Part shown: in pieces, positions 7,313 to 13,908 of the stretch | Numbering within the stretch: the stretch's first letter is position 1 | How the letters are laid out: each line of letters begins with the position of its first letter | From: Alphaproteobacteria bacterium UBA3002 | Lineage (GTDB): Bacteria > Pseudomonadota > Alphaproteobacteria > Rickettsiales > UBA3002 | Assembly (NCBI GenBank): GCA_002346425.1 | Contig: DDZS01000073.1 | Location: 1 to 18,242 of the forward strand | Direction: 5' to 3' | Length of the DNA: 18,242 nucleotides | The notes under the pieces: generated by a model | Databases searched by the model: none | What the model was told of the DNA's origin: nothing | Seen by the model: the letters and a program-made list of their open reading frames with translations, nothing else | Position numbers and translations under genes: made by a program

Positions 7313-7364
7313 TTGACAATATATGGTTGTTTGCCGTTATGCTGCTACTAAATATAGTAACAGC
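7313..7364 (+). promoter_or_regulatory. Promoter and dyad operator of the parA-like gene
   Basis: TTGACA (7313-7318) matches the -35 consensus perfectly; TATGCT (7338-7343) is a -10 candidate at a long 19-base spacing. Directly downstream lies a 24-bp dyad: GCTGCTACTA (7341-7350), AATA, TAGTAACAGC (7355-7364), matching at 9 of 10 pairs. It ends two bases before the GGAG ribosome site. This could be an autoregulatory operator or an mRNA hairpin near the 5' end. Confidence 0.5.
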
Positions 7365-7376
7365 TCGGAGTTCAAC

Positions 7377-8039
7377 ATGGCACATATCATCAGCATTGCG
7401 CAACAAAAAGGTGGCGCTGGAAAAACGACGGTGGCCGCACATTTGGGCGTGATGCTCAGCGAATATGGCCTGAAAGTGACGCTGATCGACGTCGATCCGC
7501 AGCAATCCTTAACGCAGTGGTTCCAGATTCGCCGGAAGCTGAAGCATGAATCTGTCACGCCGATTAACTTCGTCACCTGCGATGGCGAGGCGCTGCGCCG
7601 CGAGATTCAGCATGCGCAAAAAGATGCTGATTTCGTGATTATCGACAGCCCGCCACATGCCGACAAAGAAGCGCGCAATGCGGTGAAATATGCCGATATG
7701 GTGATTATTCCTATGCAGCCGTCACCCCTCGACCTCTGGGCGACGCAAGCGACCATTAAGATGGCGCGGCAGGAAAAAACACCCGTCAAAATGGTCCTGA
7801 ACCGGGTGAACCCGCAGGCCAATCTGTCACAAAAAATGCAGGCCGAGATGAAAGACATGTCGCTGTCATTGTTCGGTAACCGCGTGGCCTATGCGACCGC
7901 ATTGCTAACCGGTAAAGGTGTCAGCGAGTTAGAACCCAGTTCTGCTGCCTGCCGCGAGATGGAACTTTTCGCGGATGACATTCTGGATTACTTCGGTTAC
8001 GACCTCGAAGAAGTCGACGACGAAGCCGCTTACGCGTAG
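7377..8039 (+). CDS. Orphan ParA/MinD-like P-loop ATPase
   Basis: This 220-residue protein has the deviant Walker A box KGGAGKTT (11-18), the switch segment LIDVDPQQSLTQW and the Walker B-like FVIIDSPPHADKEA. It is therefore a Walker-type cytoskeletal ATPase that cycles between DNA- or membrane-bound and free forms to position cargo. No parB or centromere-like repeats lie nearby, and ribosomal and metabolic genes surround it, so chromosome or plasmid partition is not indicated; positioning of another complex is possible. The ATG at 7377 is chosen because GGAG lies six bases upstream and the Walker A box is then at the usual distance. The C-terminus is acidic (EEVDDEAAYA). It has its own promoter with a dyad. 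Confidence 0.88.
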   Translation: MAHIISIAQQKGGAGKTTVAAHLGVMLSEYGLKVTLIDVDPQQSLTQWFQIRRKLKHESVTPINFVTCDGEALRREIQHAQKDADFVIIDSPPHADKEARNAVKYADMVIIPMQPSPLDLWATQATIKMARQEKTPVKMVLNRVNPQANLSQKMQAEMKDMSLSLFGNRVAYATALLTGKGVSELEPSSAACREMELFADDILDYFGYDLEEVDDEAAYA

Positions 8040-8260
8040 GAGTACTTTTCGCTTCGGCTTCGCCTTTCGGCGGCTCTTGGCAGGCAAAGTCTCCTGACTT
8101 TGCTTCATCATGAAGGGAGGCCAGTAGGCCGACCCAGCCATGAGCCAGTGAAGCTGCAGAGCGGAGCGTTTGCAGGAGGCAAACCGAAGCGCACGTCTGG
8201 AGCGAAGCGGAAGACAGAATATCTCAGGCCACATGTGTGGCCGCACAGAAAGGACAACCT
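8040..8260. other. Intergenic region dense in short stem-loops
   Basis: I see no convincing gene in these 221 bases. They hold several perfect short inverted repeats: CAAAGTC/GACTTTG (8085-8091, 8096-8102), GTTTGC/GCAAAC (8168-8173, 8179-8184) and GGCCACA/TGTGGCC (8227-8233, 8236-8242). There are also repeated GCGAAGC/GCTTCGG-type words. The last palindrome lies six bases before the AAAGGA ribosome site of ogt. A transcribed leader, a small RNA or a decayed repeat are all possible. Confidence 0.4.
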
Positions 8261-8734
8261 ATGGCGCAGACTATCACGATTGATAGCCCGGTTGGGCGGT
8301 TGGCGATCACCGCGTCTTTGCGCGGGATTCAACAGATTTCACGCAGCGATGCGGCGGTGAGTGAGACGGTGCCAGTTCATATGCAGCCTTGGTTGCGCGC
8401 GTTATCCAATTATTTTGCCGGTCGCGGCGATCTACGCGCGATTCCGGTCGATCCCCGAGGCGGCACGGAGCTCCAGCGCAAAGTCTGGCAGGCGCTGCAA
8501 GATATCGAACATGGCGAAACCGTCACCTATTCCCAACTGGCGGAACGGGTGGGTGAGGTCGCCGCTGTGCGCGCCGTCGCTTCGGCCTGTGGCAAAAACC
8601 CGGTCGCCATCATCATCCCCTGCCACCGCGTCCTCGCCAAAGACGGCACGTTAGGTGGCTATGCCTGGGGACTACCGATGAAAGAGCAGTTGCTCGCGCT
8701 GGAGCGAGCTCCAGTCTTTCAAAAAGCGGCTTAA
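8261..8734 (+). CDS. ogt: Methylated-DNA--protein-cysteine methyltransferase
   Basis: The protein repairs O6-alkylguanine by moving the alkyl group to its own cysteine. The active-site motif IIPCHRV lies at residues 118-124, with C121 the acceptor. The helix-turn-helix region TYSQLAERVGEVAAVRAVASACGKNP (89-114) and the closing LGGYAWGLPMKEQLLALE are typical. The start at 8261 gives 157 residues and has AAAGGA seven bases upstream; an in-frame ATG at 8237 lies in the palindromic leader and is less likely. It is a short Ogt/MGMT form without an Ada N-terminal domain. The gene is convergent with bolA; a cloverleaf-like repeat fills the gap. Confidence 0.93.
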   Translation: MAQTITIDSPVGRLAITASLRGIQQISRSDAAVSETVPVHMQPWLRALSNYFAGRGDLRAIPVDPRGGTELQRKVWQALQDIEHGETVTYSQLAERVGEVAAVRAVASACGKNPVAIIIPCHRVLAKDGTLGGYAWGLPMKEQLLALERAPVFQKAA

Positions 8735-8737
8735 TAG

Positions 8738-8837
8738 CGTCATTGCCCGAATTGCGTAGCAATTATAGGGCGATCCATCTGCCGTAAGGTTTGGCTGTAT
8801 TACCCTATAATTTACTATGTAAATTCGGGTAATGACG
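8738..8837. repeat. Cloverleaf-like palindromic repeat, copy A
   Basis: The outer arms CGTCATTGCCCG (8738-8749) and CGGGTAATGACG (8826-8837) pair with one G-T wobble. Each is followed inward by its own hairpin: AATTGC-GTA-GCAATT (8750-8764) and AATTTAC-TAT-GTAAATT (8809-8825). A central stem TATAGGG/CCCTATA joins them. The same architecture occurs at 15012-15125. It sits between the convergent ogt and bolA genes and could also stop transcription in both directions. Confidence 0.8.
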
Positions 8838-8850
8838 GATGTAATTCTCC

Positions 8851-9126
8851 TTAAACTTCCCCCGACGTCTTCGCATCGATCTGCAGCGCATGGATCGGAT
8901 CGTCCATCCATTGGTCCAGCGCGGCATAGACCATGCGGTGGCGTTGTAGACGCGACTTATCAGTGAAAGCAGCGGAGACAATCGTAATATGAAAATGCGT
9001 GTTGCCGCCAGGTTTGGCCCCCGCATGCCCTGCATGTTTGGCGGAATCATCGCGAATCTCTAACCGCTCAGGCGCGAAGGCGCGCTCTAACTGCGCGTGT
9101 AAAAAAGTGCTTAAATCATCGCTCAT
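8851..9126 (-). CDS. bolA: BolA family protein (BolA1-type)
   Basis: This 91-residue protein has the BolA fold signatures: LERAFAPERLEIRDDSAKHAGHAGAKPG, then THFHITIVSAAF, then RLQRHRMVYAALDQWM and IHALQI. The conserved histidines, including the one in LQRHRMV, are suited to binding a [2Fe-2S] cluster together with a CGFS glutaredoxin such as the one at 14637-14975. The start at 9126 is supported by AAGGAG a few bases upstream; a longer frame to 9165 adds a non-conserved N-terminus. BolA proteins act in iron-sulfur trafficking and in stress and envelope control. It is divergent from the XRE regulator. Confidence 0.92.
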   Translation of the reverse strand: MSDDLSTFLHAQLERAFAPERLEIRDDSAKHAGHAGAKPGGNTHFHITIVSAAFTDKSRLQRHRMVYAALDQWMDDPIHALQIDAKTSGEV

Positions 9127-9202
9127 ATTGTCTCCTTCTAGCACGGGTAGATAAAACCTGACCAACCAAACCCGGCGTTAGTGGACAGGGGGCATATGCC
9201 AG

Positions 9203-9269
9203 ATACTTCTCTACCAGTGGTTTAGTCGGCTCTCCGACGTCCACGCAACTTTAACGAAACGAGAAGTAT
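9203..9269 (+). promoter_or_regulatory. Nested dyad over the ribosome site of the XRE regulator
   Basis: ATACTTCTC (9203-9211) and GAGAAGTAT (9261-9269) form a perfect 9-bp inverted repeat ending one base before the ATG at 9271. The right arm contains the only likely ribosome site, GAGAAG. Between the arms are GTGG/CCAC (9217-9220, 9241-9244) enclosing the hairpin GTCGG-CTCT-CCGAC (9225-9238). If transcription starts upstream of 9203 the fold would hide the ribosome site; otherwise the arms may be a DNA operator pair. Confidence 0.5.
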
Positions 9270-9270
9270 T

Positions 9271-9642
9271 ATGTCGCGTAAAACCCCGCATAGTCGCGCG
9301 ATCGACCTGCATGTCGGTCAGCGTATCCGCCTTTATCGCCTGCAACAAGGACTTTCCCAGCAAGAACTCGCCGACAAACTCGGCATCAGTTACCAGCAGC
9401 TGCATAAATATGAAAATGGTAGCAATAGCATCTCGGCGGGCCGTATGGCCGATGTGGCGCGGGTGCTGGGTACCGAGCCTGCCTTGTTTTTCTTAGGGTT
9501 AGGGGAGGAATCTGCCACCATCTTAAGCCAAGCGGGTGACCGGGAGGCCATGCTGTTCAGCAATTATGTGCAGGAAATTTTGCCTCTGGAGCGGCGGCAG
9601 GAATTGCAAAAATTCGTGTGTGCGCTGGCCAAGACCTTTTAA
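9271..9642 (+). CDS. XRE-family helix-turn-helix transcriptional regulator
   Basis: This 123-residue protein has one HTH_XRE domain at about residues 14-70: VGQRIRLYRLQQGLSQQELADKLGISYQQLHKYENG, then ISAGRMADVARVLG. The rest (about 75-123) is a short helical tail of the type common in alphaproteobacterial chromosomal regulators, probably for dimerisation. It is not next to phage genes, so a phage repressor role is unlikely. The ATG at 9271 is chosen from the domain position. The leader carries a nested dyad that covers the ribosome site, so self-regulation is plausible. Its targets cannot be told from the sequence. Confidence 0.88.
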   Translation: MSRKTPHSRAIDLHVGQRIRLYRLQQGLSQQELADKLGISYQQLHKYENGSNSISAGRMADVARVLGTEPALFFLGLGEESATILSQAGDREAMLFSNYVQEILPLERRQELQKFVCALAKTF

Positions 9643-9653
9643 GCCCTTAGCCC

Positions 9654-9682
9654 TTGACTTCGCCACAATTTACCGCCATAAC
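9654..9682 (+). promoter_or_regulatory. Probable rpsD promoter
   Basis: TTGACT (9654-9659) and CATAAC (9677-9682) are spaced by exactly 17 bases. The -10 lies in the small dyad CGCC-ATAA-CGGCG. This would give an rpsD leader of about 100 bases, within which TATAAT occurs at 9724-9729 without a good -35. I recognise no named ribosomal leader motif. Confidence 0.5.
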
Positions 9683-9791
9683 GGCGCTTCTTCAACGGGC
9701 CTTTCCCCCGGTGGAGCGGTGAATATAATAAAAGGCTGAGGAAAGAACGAGCCTAAAGCTCGAAGGCAGCGATCAAAAGAAGGATAAAGCA

Positions 9792-10409
9792 ATGTCGAAA
9801 CGTCATAGCGTTAAATATAAAATCTCCCGCCGTATTGGTGAGTCACTCTGGGGCCGTCCGAAGGACCCGGCGAACCGCCGCTCATACGGCCCCGGCCAAC
9901 ATGGTCAAGGCCGCAAGAAAAAGCTGTCGGACTTTGGTGTGCAGCTGCTCGCGAAGCAGAAACTCAAAGGCTATTACGGCAACATGACCGAGAAACAATT
10001 CCGCCGCGTCTATCAGGAAGCGACGCGTATGAAGGGCGATACGTCCGAAAATTTGGTCGGTCTGCTCGAGCGTCGTCTGGATGCGGTGATCTACCGTCTG
10101 TGTTTCGTGCCGACGGTGTTTGCGGCGCGTCAGTTCATTAACCACGGCCACATCACCGTGAATGGCAAAAAGGTAAAAATCCCGAGCTATCGCGTTAAAG
10201 AAGGCGACATCATCGAAGTACGTGAAAAATCGCGTCAGGTGCCGATGGTGCTGGAAGCCCTGCAATCGCCAGAGCGTGATGTCCCGGAATATCTGCAAAT
10301 TGAACCGGCAGCGTTTAAAGGGACCTTCATGCGCACACCGACATTTGTCGAAATTCCTTATCCGGTCCACATGGAACCGAATCTGGTTATCGAATTCTAC
10401 AGCCGGTAG
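9792..10409 (+). CDS. rpsD: 30S ribosomal protein S4
   Basis: S4 binds 16S rRNA first in the 5' domain and nucleates assembly of the small subunit. The 205-residue length is normal. The sequence shows SYGPGQHGQ near residue 32, the S4 RNA-binding domain (LERRLDAVIYRLCFVPTVFAARQFINHGHITVNGKKV, about 92-128) and a conserved C-terminus VEIPYPVHMEPNLVIEFYSR. The N-terminal zinc cysteines of some S4 proteins are absent, as in most alphaproteobacteria. AGAAGGATAAAGCA before the ATG is a good ribosome site. It stands alone, not in the alpha operon with rpoA, which is usual for this group. A strong terminator follows. Confidence 0.98.
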   Translation: MSKRHSVKYKISRRIGESLWGRPKDPANRRSYGPGQHGQGRKKKLSDFGVQLLAKQKLKGYYGNMTEKQFRRVYQEATRMKGDTSENLVGLLERRLDAVIYRLCFVPTVFAARQFINHGHITVNGKKVKIPSYRVKEGDIIEVREKSRQVPMVLEALQSPERDVPEYLQIEPAAFKGTFMRTPTFVEIPYPVHMEPNLVIEFYSR

Positions 10410-10435
10410 TTTTTACGCTGCGGCTGAAACCAAAC

Positions 10436-10467
10436 AAAAAGGCGACCCTTCGGGGCCGCCTTTTTTT
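10436..10467 (+). terminator. Rho-independent terminator of rpsD
   Basis: The hairpin AGGCG-A-CCC-TTCG-GGG-C-CGCCT (10440-10461), with a stable TTCG loop, is followed by seven T. A preceding run of five A could let it also act for the minus-strand mgtC transcript. Confidence 0.93.
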
Positions 10468-10479
10468 ATGACTGAATGG

Positions 10480-10938
10480 TTAGTCTTTGCGCGTATTGAG
10501 ATAATAAGGGATGACGGCCAACACGGCCCAGATCACAACGAAGCCCACCAATGCCAACACATAATGTCCAAAGCCAATGATCAGGCCGAGGCCACCGGCG
10601 GCCCAGATACTGGCCCCCGTTGCGGTGCCGATAACAGTGTCTTCGTCGCGTTTAGTAATGGCGCCCGCGCCGAGAAAGCCGATACCGGTCAACACACCGG
10701 AAATGATTTTACCAAGATCGAGGCGAATGAAATCATCGCCTGTGTTGAACTGCGCGTTTAGCTCAATCGCCAACATAGCAAGCAACGCGGTAATCACCGT
10801 AATAATCACATAAGATTGATAGCCGATGGGTTTGTTATTCGAAAGCCGATCATAGCCCAAGCATAACCCAATCAACACCGCGCCCCCTAAGCGAAGGCCC
10901 AATTCCGGCCAGCTCAAGCTATCGAGCACGAAAGCCAT
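10480..10938 (-). CDS. MgtC/SapB-family membrane protein
   Basis: This 152-residue protein has about four hydrophobic segments (near residues 14-28, 43-60, 82-97 and 122-145). It carries the MgtC/SapB motifs: LRLGGAVLIGLCLGYDR near the N-terminus, and GIGFLGAGAI followed by GTATGASIWAAGGLGL in the second half. It resembles the short conserved membrane domain, without the longer C-terminal domain of Salmonella MgtC. It starts directly after the stop of the zeta-subunit gene (TAAATG), so the two are translationally coupled. Family members affect growth in low Mg and acid, and for MgtC itself F1Fo-ATPase activity. The partner here is an F1-ATPase inhibitor gene, which fits a shared link to ATP synthase, but that is inference. 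Confidence 0.88.
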   Translation of the reverse strand: MAFVLDSLSWPELGLRLGGAVLIGLCLGYDRLSNNKPIGYQSYVIITVITALLAMLAIELNAQFNTGDDFIRLDLGKIISGVLTGIGFLGAGAITKRDEDTVIGTATGASIWAAGGLGLIIGFGHYVLALVGFVVIWAVLAVIPYYLNTRKD

Positions 10939-11259
10939 TTATTCGGTCGCCAGCTGCTCCATAGCAACTGCCATCAGGTCGTTCATCTGTTTGCGCAGAC
11001 GTTTGTCATCCATGTCGATGCCCGCCACTTCAAAATCGCGCAGTACTTTGCGCAAGACATCGTCATCACCCGGCTCGGCCATGTCGGAAATCACCACGGA
11101 TTTCACATATTCATCGACTTCTTGCACTTGTTTGCCCAATTGCTGTGCCGCCCAGAGACCCAGCAATTTGTTCCGCCGCGCCATCACTTTGAACTGAAAT
11201 TCCGCATCCCGCGCATATTTTTCCTCAAACACCCGGCGGCGGTCGTCCATATCGCTCAT
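10939..11259 (-). CDS. DUF1476 protein, F1-ATPase inhibitory zeta subunit
   Basis: This 106-residue, mostly helical protein begins with DRRRVFEEKYARDAEFQFKVMARRNKLLGLWAA, the N-terminal signature of DUF1476. In Paracoccus and relatives this family is the zeta subunit, which blocks ATP hydrolysis by the F1 part of ATP synthase. The later segment VLRKVLRDFEVAGIDMDDKRLRKQM is also typical. An alternative start at the third codon-pair (MDDRRR) is possible. The family is nearly restricted to Alphaproteobacteria, so it is the best taxonomic marker in the window. It is coupled to the mgtC-like gene and divergent from purC. Confidence 0.92.
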   Translation of the reverse strand: MSDMDDRRRVFEEKYARDAEFQFKVMARRNKLLGLWAAQQLGKQVQEVDEYVKSVVISDMAEPGDDDVLRKVLRDFEVAGIDMDDKRLRKQMNDLMAVAMEQLATE

Positions 11260-11275
11260 AAGTTTCTCCTATTCA

Positions 11276-11325
11276 TTGACGCAATGCGCGATTTTTGTAT
11301 GGTGCATTCATAGGCGCAAAATCGC
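11276..11325 (+). promoter_or_regulatory. Probable purC promoter with a flanking dyad
   Basis: TTGACG (11276-11281) and TATGGT (11298-11303) are spaced by 16 bases. The -10 is enclosed by a perfect 8-bp inverted repeat, GCGATTTT (11288-11295) and AAAATCGC (11318-11325). This is well placed for control of the purCSQ operon, but the sequence does not match a pur operator I know. Confidence 0.45.
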
Positions 11326-11353
11326 TAAAGAATCAAGAGAGGAATCGAGTTAC

Positions 11354-12199
11354 ATGGCCGGGCGCACCCCCATTTACGAAGGTAAGGCAAAAACGCTGTA
11401 TGAAGGCCCCGATCCGGGCACGTTGATTCAATATTTTAAGGACGATGCGACCGCGTTCAATAACAAGAAAAAAGACAGCATTTCCGGCAAAGGCGTCATC
11501 AATAACCGCATCAGTGAGTTTATTTTCGAACGGCTGACCGAAATCGGCATCCCGAACCATTTTATCAAACGCCTTAACATGCGTGAACAGCTGATCTATG
11601 CAGTCGAAATTATTCCGATTGAAGTCATCGTGCGCAATTATGTCGCCGGCAGTTTTGCCGAGCGTTTTAAAGCCGAAGAAGGCGAGCCGATTGGCGGCCC
11701 GTTGATCGAATTCTGCCTGAAAGACGATAAGCTTGGTGACCCGTTCATCGCGGAAGAACATATCTATGCCTTTGATCTCTGCGATCCGGTGGAGCTCGAA
11801 GAAATTCGCCTACATACGATTCGTATTAATGATTACCTGTCTGGCTTGTTCCGCGGCTGCGGCATCCGTCTGGCCGATATGAAGCTGGAATTTGGCCGTC
11901 AATATGACGAGACCGGCTATCCGATGTTGATGCTCGCCGATGAAATCAGCCCGGATAACTGCCGTTTATGGGATATCAAAACCGGCGAGAAAATGGATAA
12001 AGACCGCTTCCGCCGTGATCTGGGCGGGGTCAGCGAATATTACCGCGAAGTGGCGAACCGTCTGGGCATTTCCACCGGTATGAACACGATGGAACTGGTG
12101 GAGCCAGAAGAAGTTGATACGGATATCGAGAAAAAACCGACCGTGCGCAAAGCCCATCGCAAACCCAAACTTGCCAGCCGTAAACCGGGGAAAAAATAA
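11354..12199 (+). CDS. purC: Phosphoribosylaminoimidazole-succinocarboxamide synthase
   Basis: PurC joins aspartate to CAIR with ATP, giving SAICAR in purine synthesis. The start at 11354 gives 281 residues starting PIYEGKAKTLYEGPDPG, with GAGG upstream. Signatures are DDATAFNNKKKDSISGKGVINNRISEFIF, EVIVRNYVAGSFAERF and LADMKLEFGR, with the late DEISPDNCRLWD. All known nucleotide- and substrate-binding segments appear intact. The enzyme core ends near residue 250; the last 30 residues (VEPEEVDTDIEKKP, then a stretch with about half Lys/Arg) form a basic tail that is not part of the usual fold. purS starts one base after the stop, so the genes are cotranslated. Confidence 0.97.
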   Translation: MAGRTPIYEGKAKTLYEGPDPGTLIQYFKDDATAFNNKKKDSISGKGVINNRISEFIFERLTEIGIPNHFIKRLNMREQLIYAVEIIPIEVIVRNYVAGSFAERFKAEEGEPIGGPLIEFCLKDDKLGDPFIAEEHIYAFDLCDPVELEEIRLHTIRINDYLSGLFRGCGIRLADMKLEFGRQYDETGYPMLMLADEISPDNCRLWDIKTGEKMDKDRFRRDLGGVSEYYREVANRLGISTGMNTMELVEPEEVDTDIEKKPTVRKAHRKPKLASRKPGKK

Positions 12200-12200
12200 G

Positions 12201-12443
12201 ATGAAAGCCAAAGTTCTCATTACTCTGAAACCCGGTGTACACGACCCACAGGGTGCGGCCATTGCCAACGCACTCGATCACCTCGGTTTTTCCGGTGTCA
12301 ATTCGGTGGGGCAGGGCAAATATATCGAGCTTGATCTGGCCGAGATGCCGAAAGACAAAGCCGAAGAGCAGGTGAAGCAGATGTGTGAAAAGCTGCTCGC
12401 TAACACCGTGATCGAACGGTACGAGGTGGAGTTGGTGGCATAA
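12201..12443 (+). CDS. purS: FGAM synthase subunit PurS
   Basis: PurS is the small bridging subunit of the three-part FGAM synthase (PurS, PurQ, PurL), needed to pass ammonia from PurQ to PurL. The 80-residue length is normal. KVLITLKPGVHDPQGAAIANALDHLGF is the family signature, and it ends with NTVIERYEVEL. The ATG at 12201 lies one base after the purC stop, and the stop overlaps the purQ start in TAATG. The longer open frame upstream is purC read out of frame. Confidence 0.97.
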   Translation: MKAKVLITLKPGVHDPQGAAIANALDHLGFSGVNSVGQGKYIELDLAEMPKDKAEEQVKQMCEKLLANTVIERYEVELVA

Positions 12444-13135
12444 TGAAATCTGCCGTCATCCGCTTCCCCGGTTCCAATTGCGAGCGTGACAGTTATACCG
12501 TCCTCGAAAAACAGGGCATGAACCCGGAATATGTCTGGCATGGCGATGGTGCGTTGCCGGAAGATATTGATCTCGTCGTGGTGCCCGGCGGTTTTTCGTA
12601 TGGCGATTATTTGCGCGTTGGGGCGATGGCCGCACATTCGCCGATCATGGGCGATGTAAAACGTTTCGCCGAACGCGGCGGCCATGTACTCGGCATTTGT
12701 AATGGCTTTCAAATCCTCTGCGAAGCCAAAATGCTTCCCGGCACCTTGCGCCAGAATAATCACCTGAAATTCAATTGCGAAACGCGGCCCGTCAAAGTCG
12801 AAACCAACGCGACCGCATTCACCGAAGATTACGTCAGCGGCGACGTGCTACAGCTACCCATCGCGCATCACGAAGGCTGTTATTATGCCGATGCCGACAC
12901 GCTCGCCGATTTACAAGCCAATGGTCAAATCCTGTTTCGCTATAGCGATGTCGAAGGCGATAGCAGCCGCCACGACTCCAACCCCAACGGTTCCGCCGCG
13001 CATATCGCGGGCATCATCAACGCCCAAGGCAACGTCCTTGGCCTTATGCCCCACCCCGAACGCGCCAGCGAAGCCCTGCTCGGCAGCGCCGATGGTCTGG
13101 GCGTGTTTACCTCGCTCAAAGCGCGGTTAGTATAG
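12443..13135 (+). CDS. purQ: FGAM synthase glutaminase subunit PurQ
   Basis: PurQ is a class I glutamine amidotransferase that releases ammonia for conversion of FGAR to FGAM. The 230-residue protein shows FPGSNCERD near the N-terminus, PGGFSYGDYLR (48-58), the nucleophile cysteine in LGICNGFQIL and the catalytic His-Glu in LMPHPERA. The start overlaps the purS stop. Its partner PurL is encoded 3.2 kb away on the other strand instead of directly downstream. Its 3' end overlaps the convergent pilin-like gene by nine bases, so no terminator can lie between them. Confidence 0.97.
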   Translation: MKSAVIRFPGSNCERDSYTVLEKQGMNPEYVWHGDGALPEDIDLVVVPGGFSYGDYLRVGAMAAHSPIMGDVKRFAERGGHVLGICNGFQILCEAKMLPGTLRQNNHLKFNCETRPVKVETNATAFTEDYVSGDVLQLPIAHHEGCYYADADTLADLQANGQILFRYSDVEGDSSRHDSNPNGSAAHIAGIINAQGNVLGLMPHPERASEALLGSADGLGVFTSLKARLV

Positions 13136-13903
13136 ATTTCTGAATATTAGCGCACATTGTGCACTTTTATCGCTGAGTTTATAACTGGCGTTTAAATCAT
13201 TATTTGCATGGCTCCCGTCATCGGCTGCGGCGCATGCATTGTTCCAGTAACGCGCAATCGCCTTCCCATACGCCGGTTTACCGTCATCGACTTTGGTATC
13301 GATATTCCAGGCTTCTTCAGGTGTAAGTATAGCGGCTTGAGTAGTGTGGTTGGTTTGAGAGCCACCAAATTTTAATGTATTGCCATAATTAATGGCATAG
13401 GTGGTTGACGTCCCGCCGGGATCATTGTCTGAGGTCCATCCTGCGTTACTCATTTTAGAAGCGGGGACGTTGCTCCCGATTACGCTATGATAATTGCCGC
13501 CACTTCCTACACGTCCATTATAGGTGCCTTCTATGAGGCCGGCATTCGCCAAATGCTGCCAAAAAAGGTATTGTTCTGCATATCGCCCGGCTAAACCTTC
13601 GTCTATTAGGCCATCGCCATCGCCATTACAGGTCTGCGTCCCAGTGCCGGCGGTCGCGGGGCAGTTGGCTAGGTTGTTTCCTGGAGCACCCCAAAAATCG
13701 GTAGCGTTACGCATGTCGCCGGGAAGCGCGAAATACTTGTCTTGAAACGATCTTGCCGCGGTTTGATAGCGTTGCAACTCCGTGACGATGCTACGCATCT
13801 CGGCCGCACGGATAAGGCTTTGACCTGTCAAGATGCCTCCAGTTAGGAGCCCAAGAATAACTAAAACAATGGAAAGCTCGACCAGTGAAAACGCCAGACG
13901 CAT
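13127..13903 (-). CDS. Type IV pilin-like protein with prepilin N-terminus
   Basis: This 258-residue protein starts MRLA-FSLVELSIVLVILGLLTGG, the class III signal of type IV pilins and pseudopilins, with the hydrophobic helix running to about residue 30. The peptidase would cut before F5; the leader has only four residues and position -1 is alanine, not the usual glycine. An in-frame stop ten codons or fewer upstream excludes a longer leader. The rest is a globular domain rich in Gly, Asn and Thr, with NGDGDGLIDEG near residue 92 that resembles a calcium-binding loop. No other pilus genes are nearby. Its base composition is lower in G+C than purQ, suggesting transfer. A large dyad covers its promoter. 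Confidence 0.85.
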   Translation of the reverse strand: MRLAFSLVELSIVLVILGLLTGGILTGQSLIRAAEMRSIVTELQRYQTAARSFQDKYFALPGDMRNATDFWGAPGNNLANCPATAGTGTQTCNGDGDGLIDEGLAGRYAEQYLFWQHLANAGLIEGTYNGRVGSGGNYHSVIGSNVPASKMSNAGWTSDNDPGGTSTTYAINYGNTLKFGGSQTNHTTQAAILTPEEAWNIDTKVDDGKPAYGKAIARYWNNACAAADDGSHANNDLNASYKLSDKSAQCALIFRNLY

Positions 13904-13908
13904 ATAAA

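Noticed and set aside
7308..7505. N-terminal extension of sua5 by 66 residues
   Set aside because: It lies over the parA-like gene and its promoter, and the Sua5 family starts just before PTETVYGLAA.
7377..8039. A parAB partition locus
   Set aside because: There is no parB gene or clustered centromere repeat near the ParA-like gene; ogt and sua5 flank it.
9882..10370. Long open frame antisense to rpsD (162 codons)
   Set aside because: It is the mirror of the conserved S4 gene and its residues show no family pattern; strong codon bias of rpsD explains the open frame.
10222..10761. Plus-strand open frame spanning the rpsD end and the mgtC region
   Set aside because: It runs through rpsD in another frame, through a clear terminator and antisense to mgtC.
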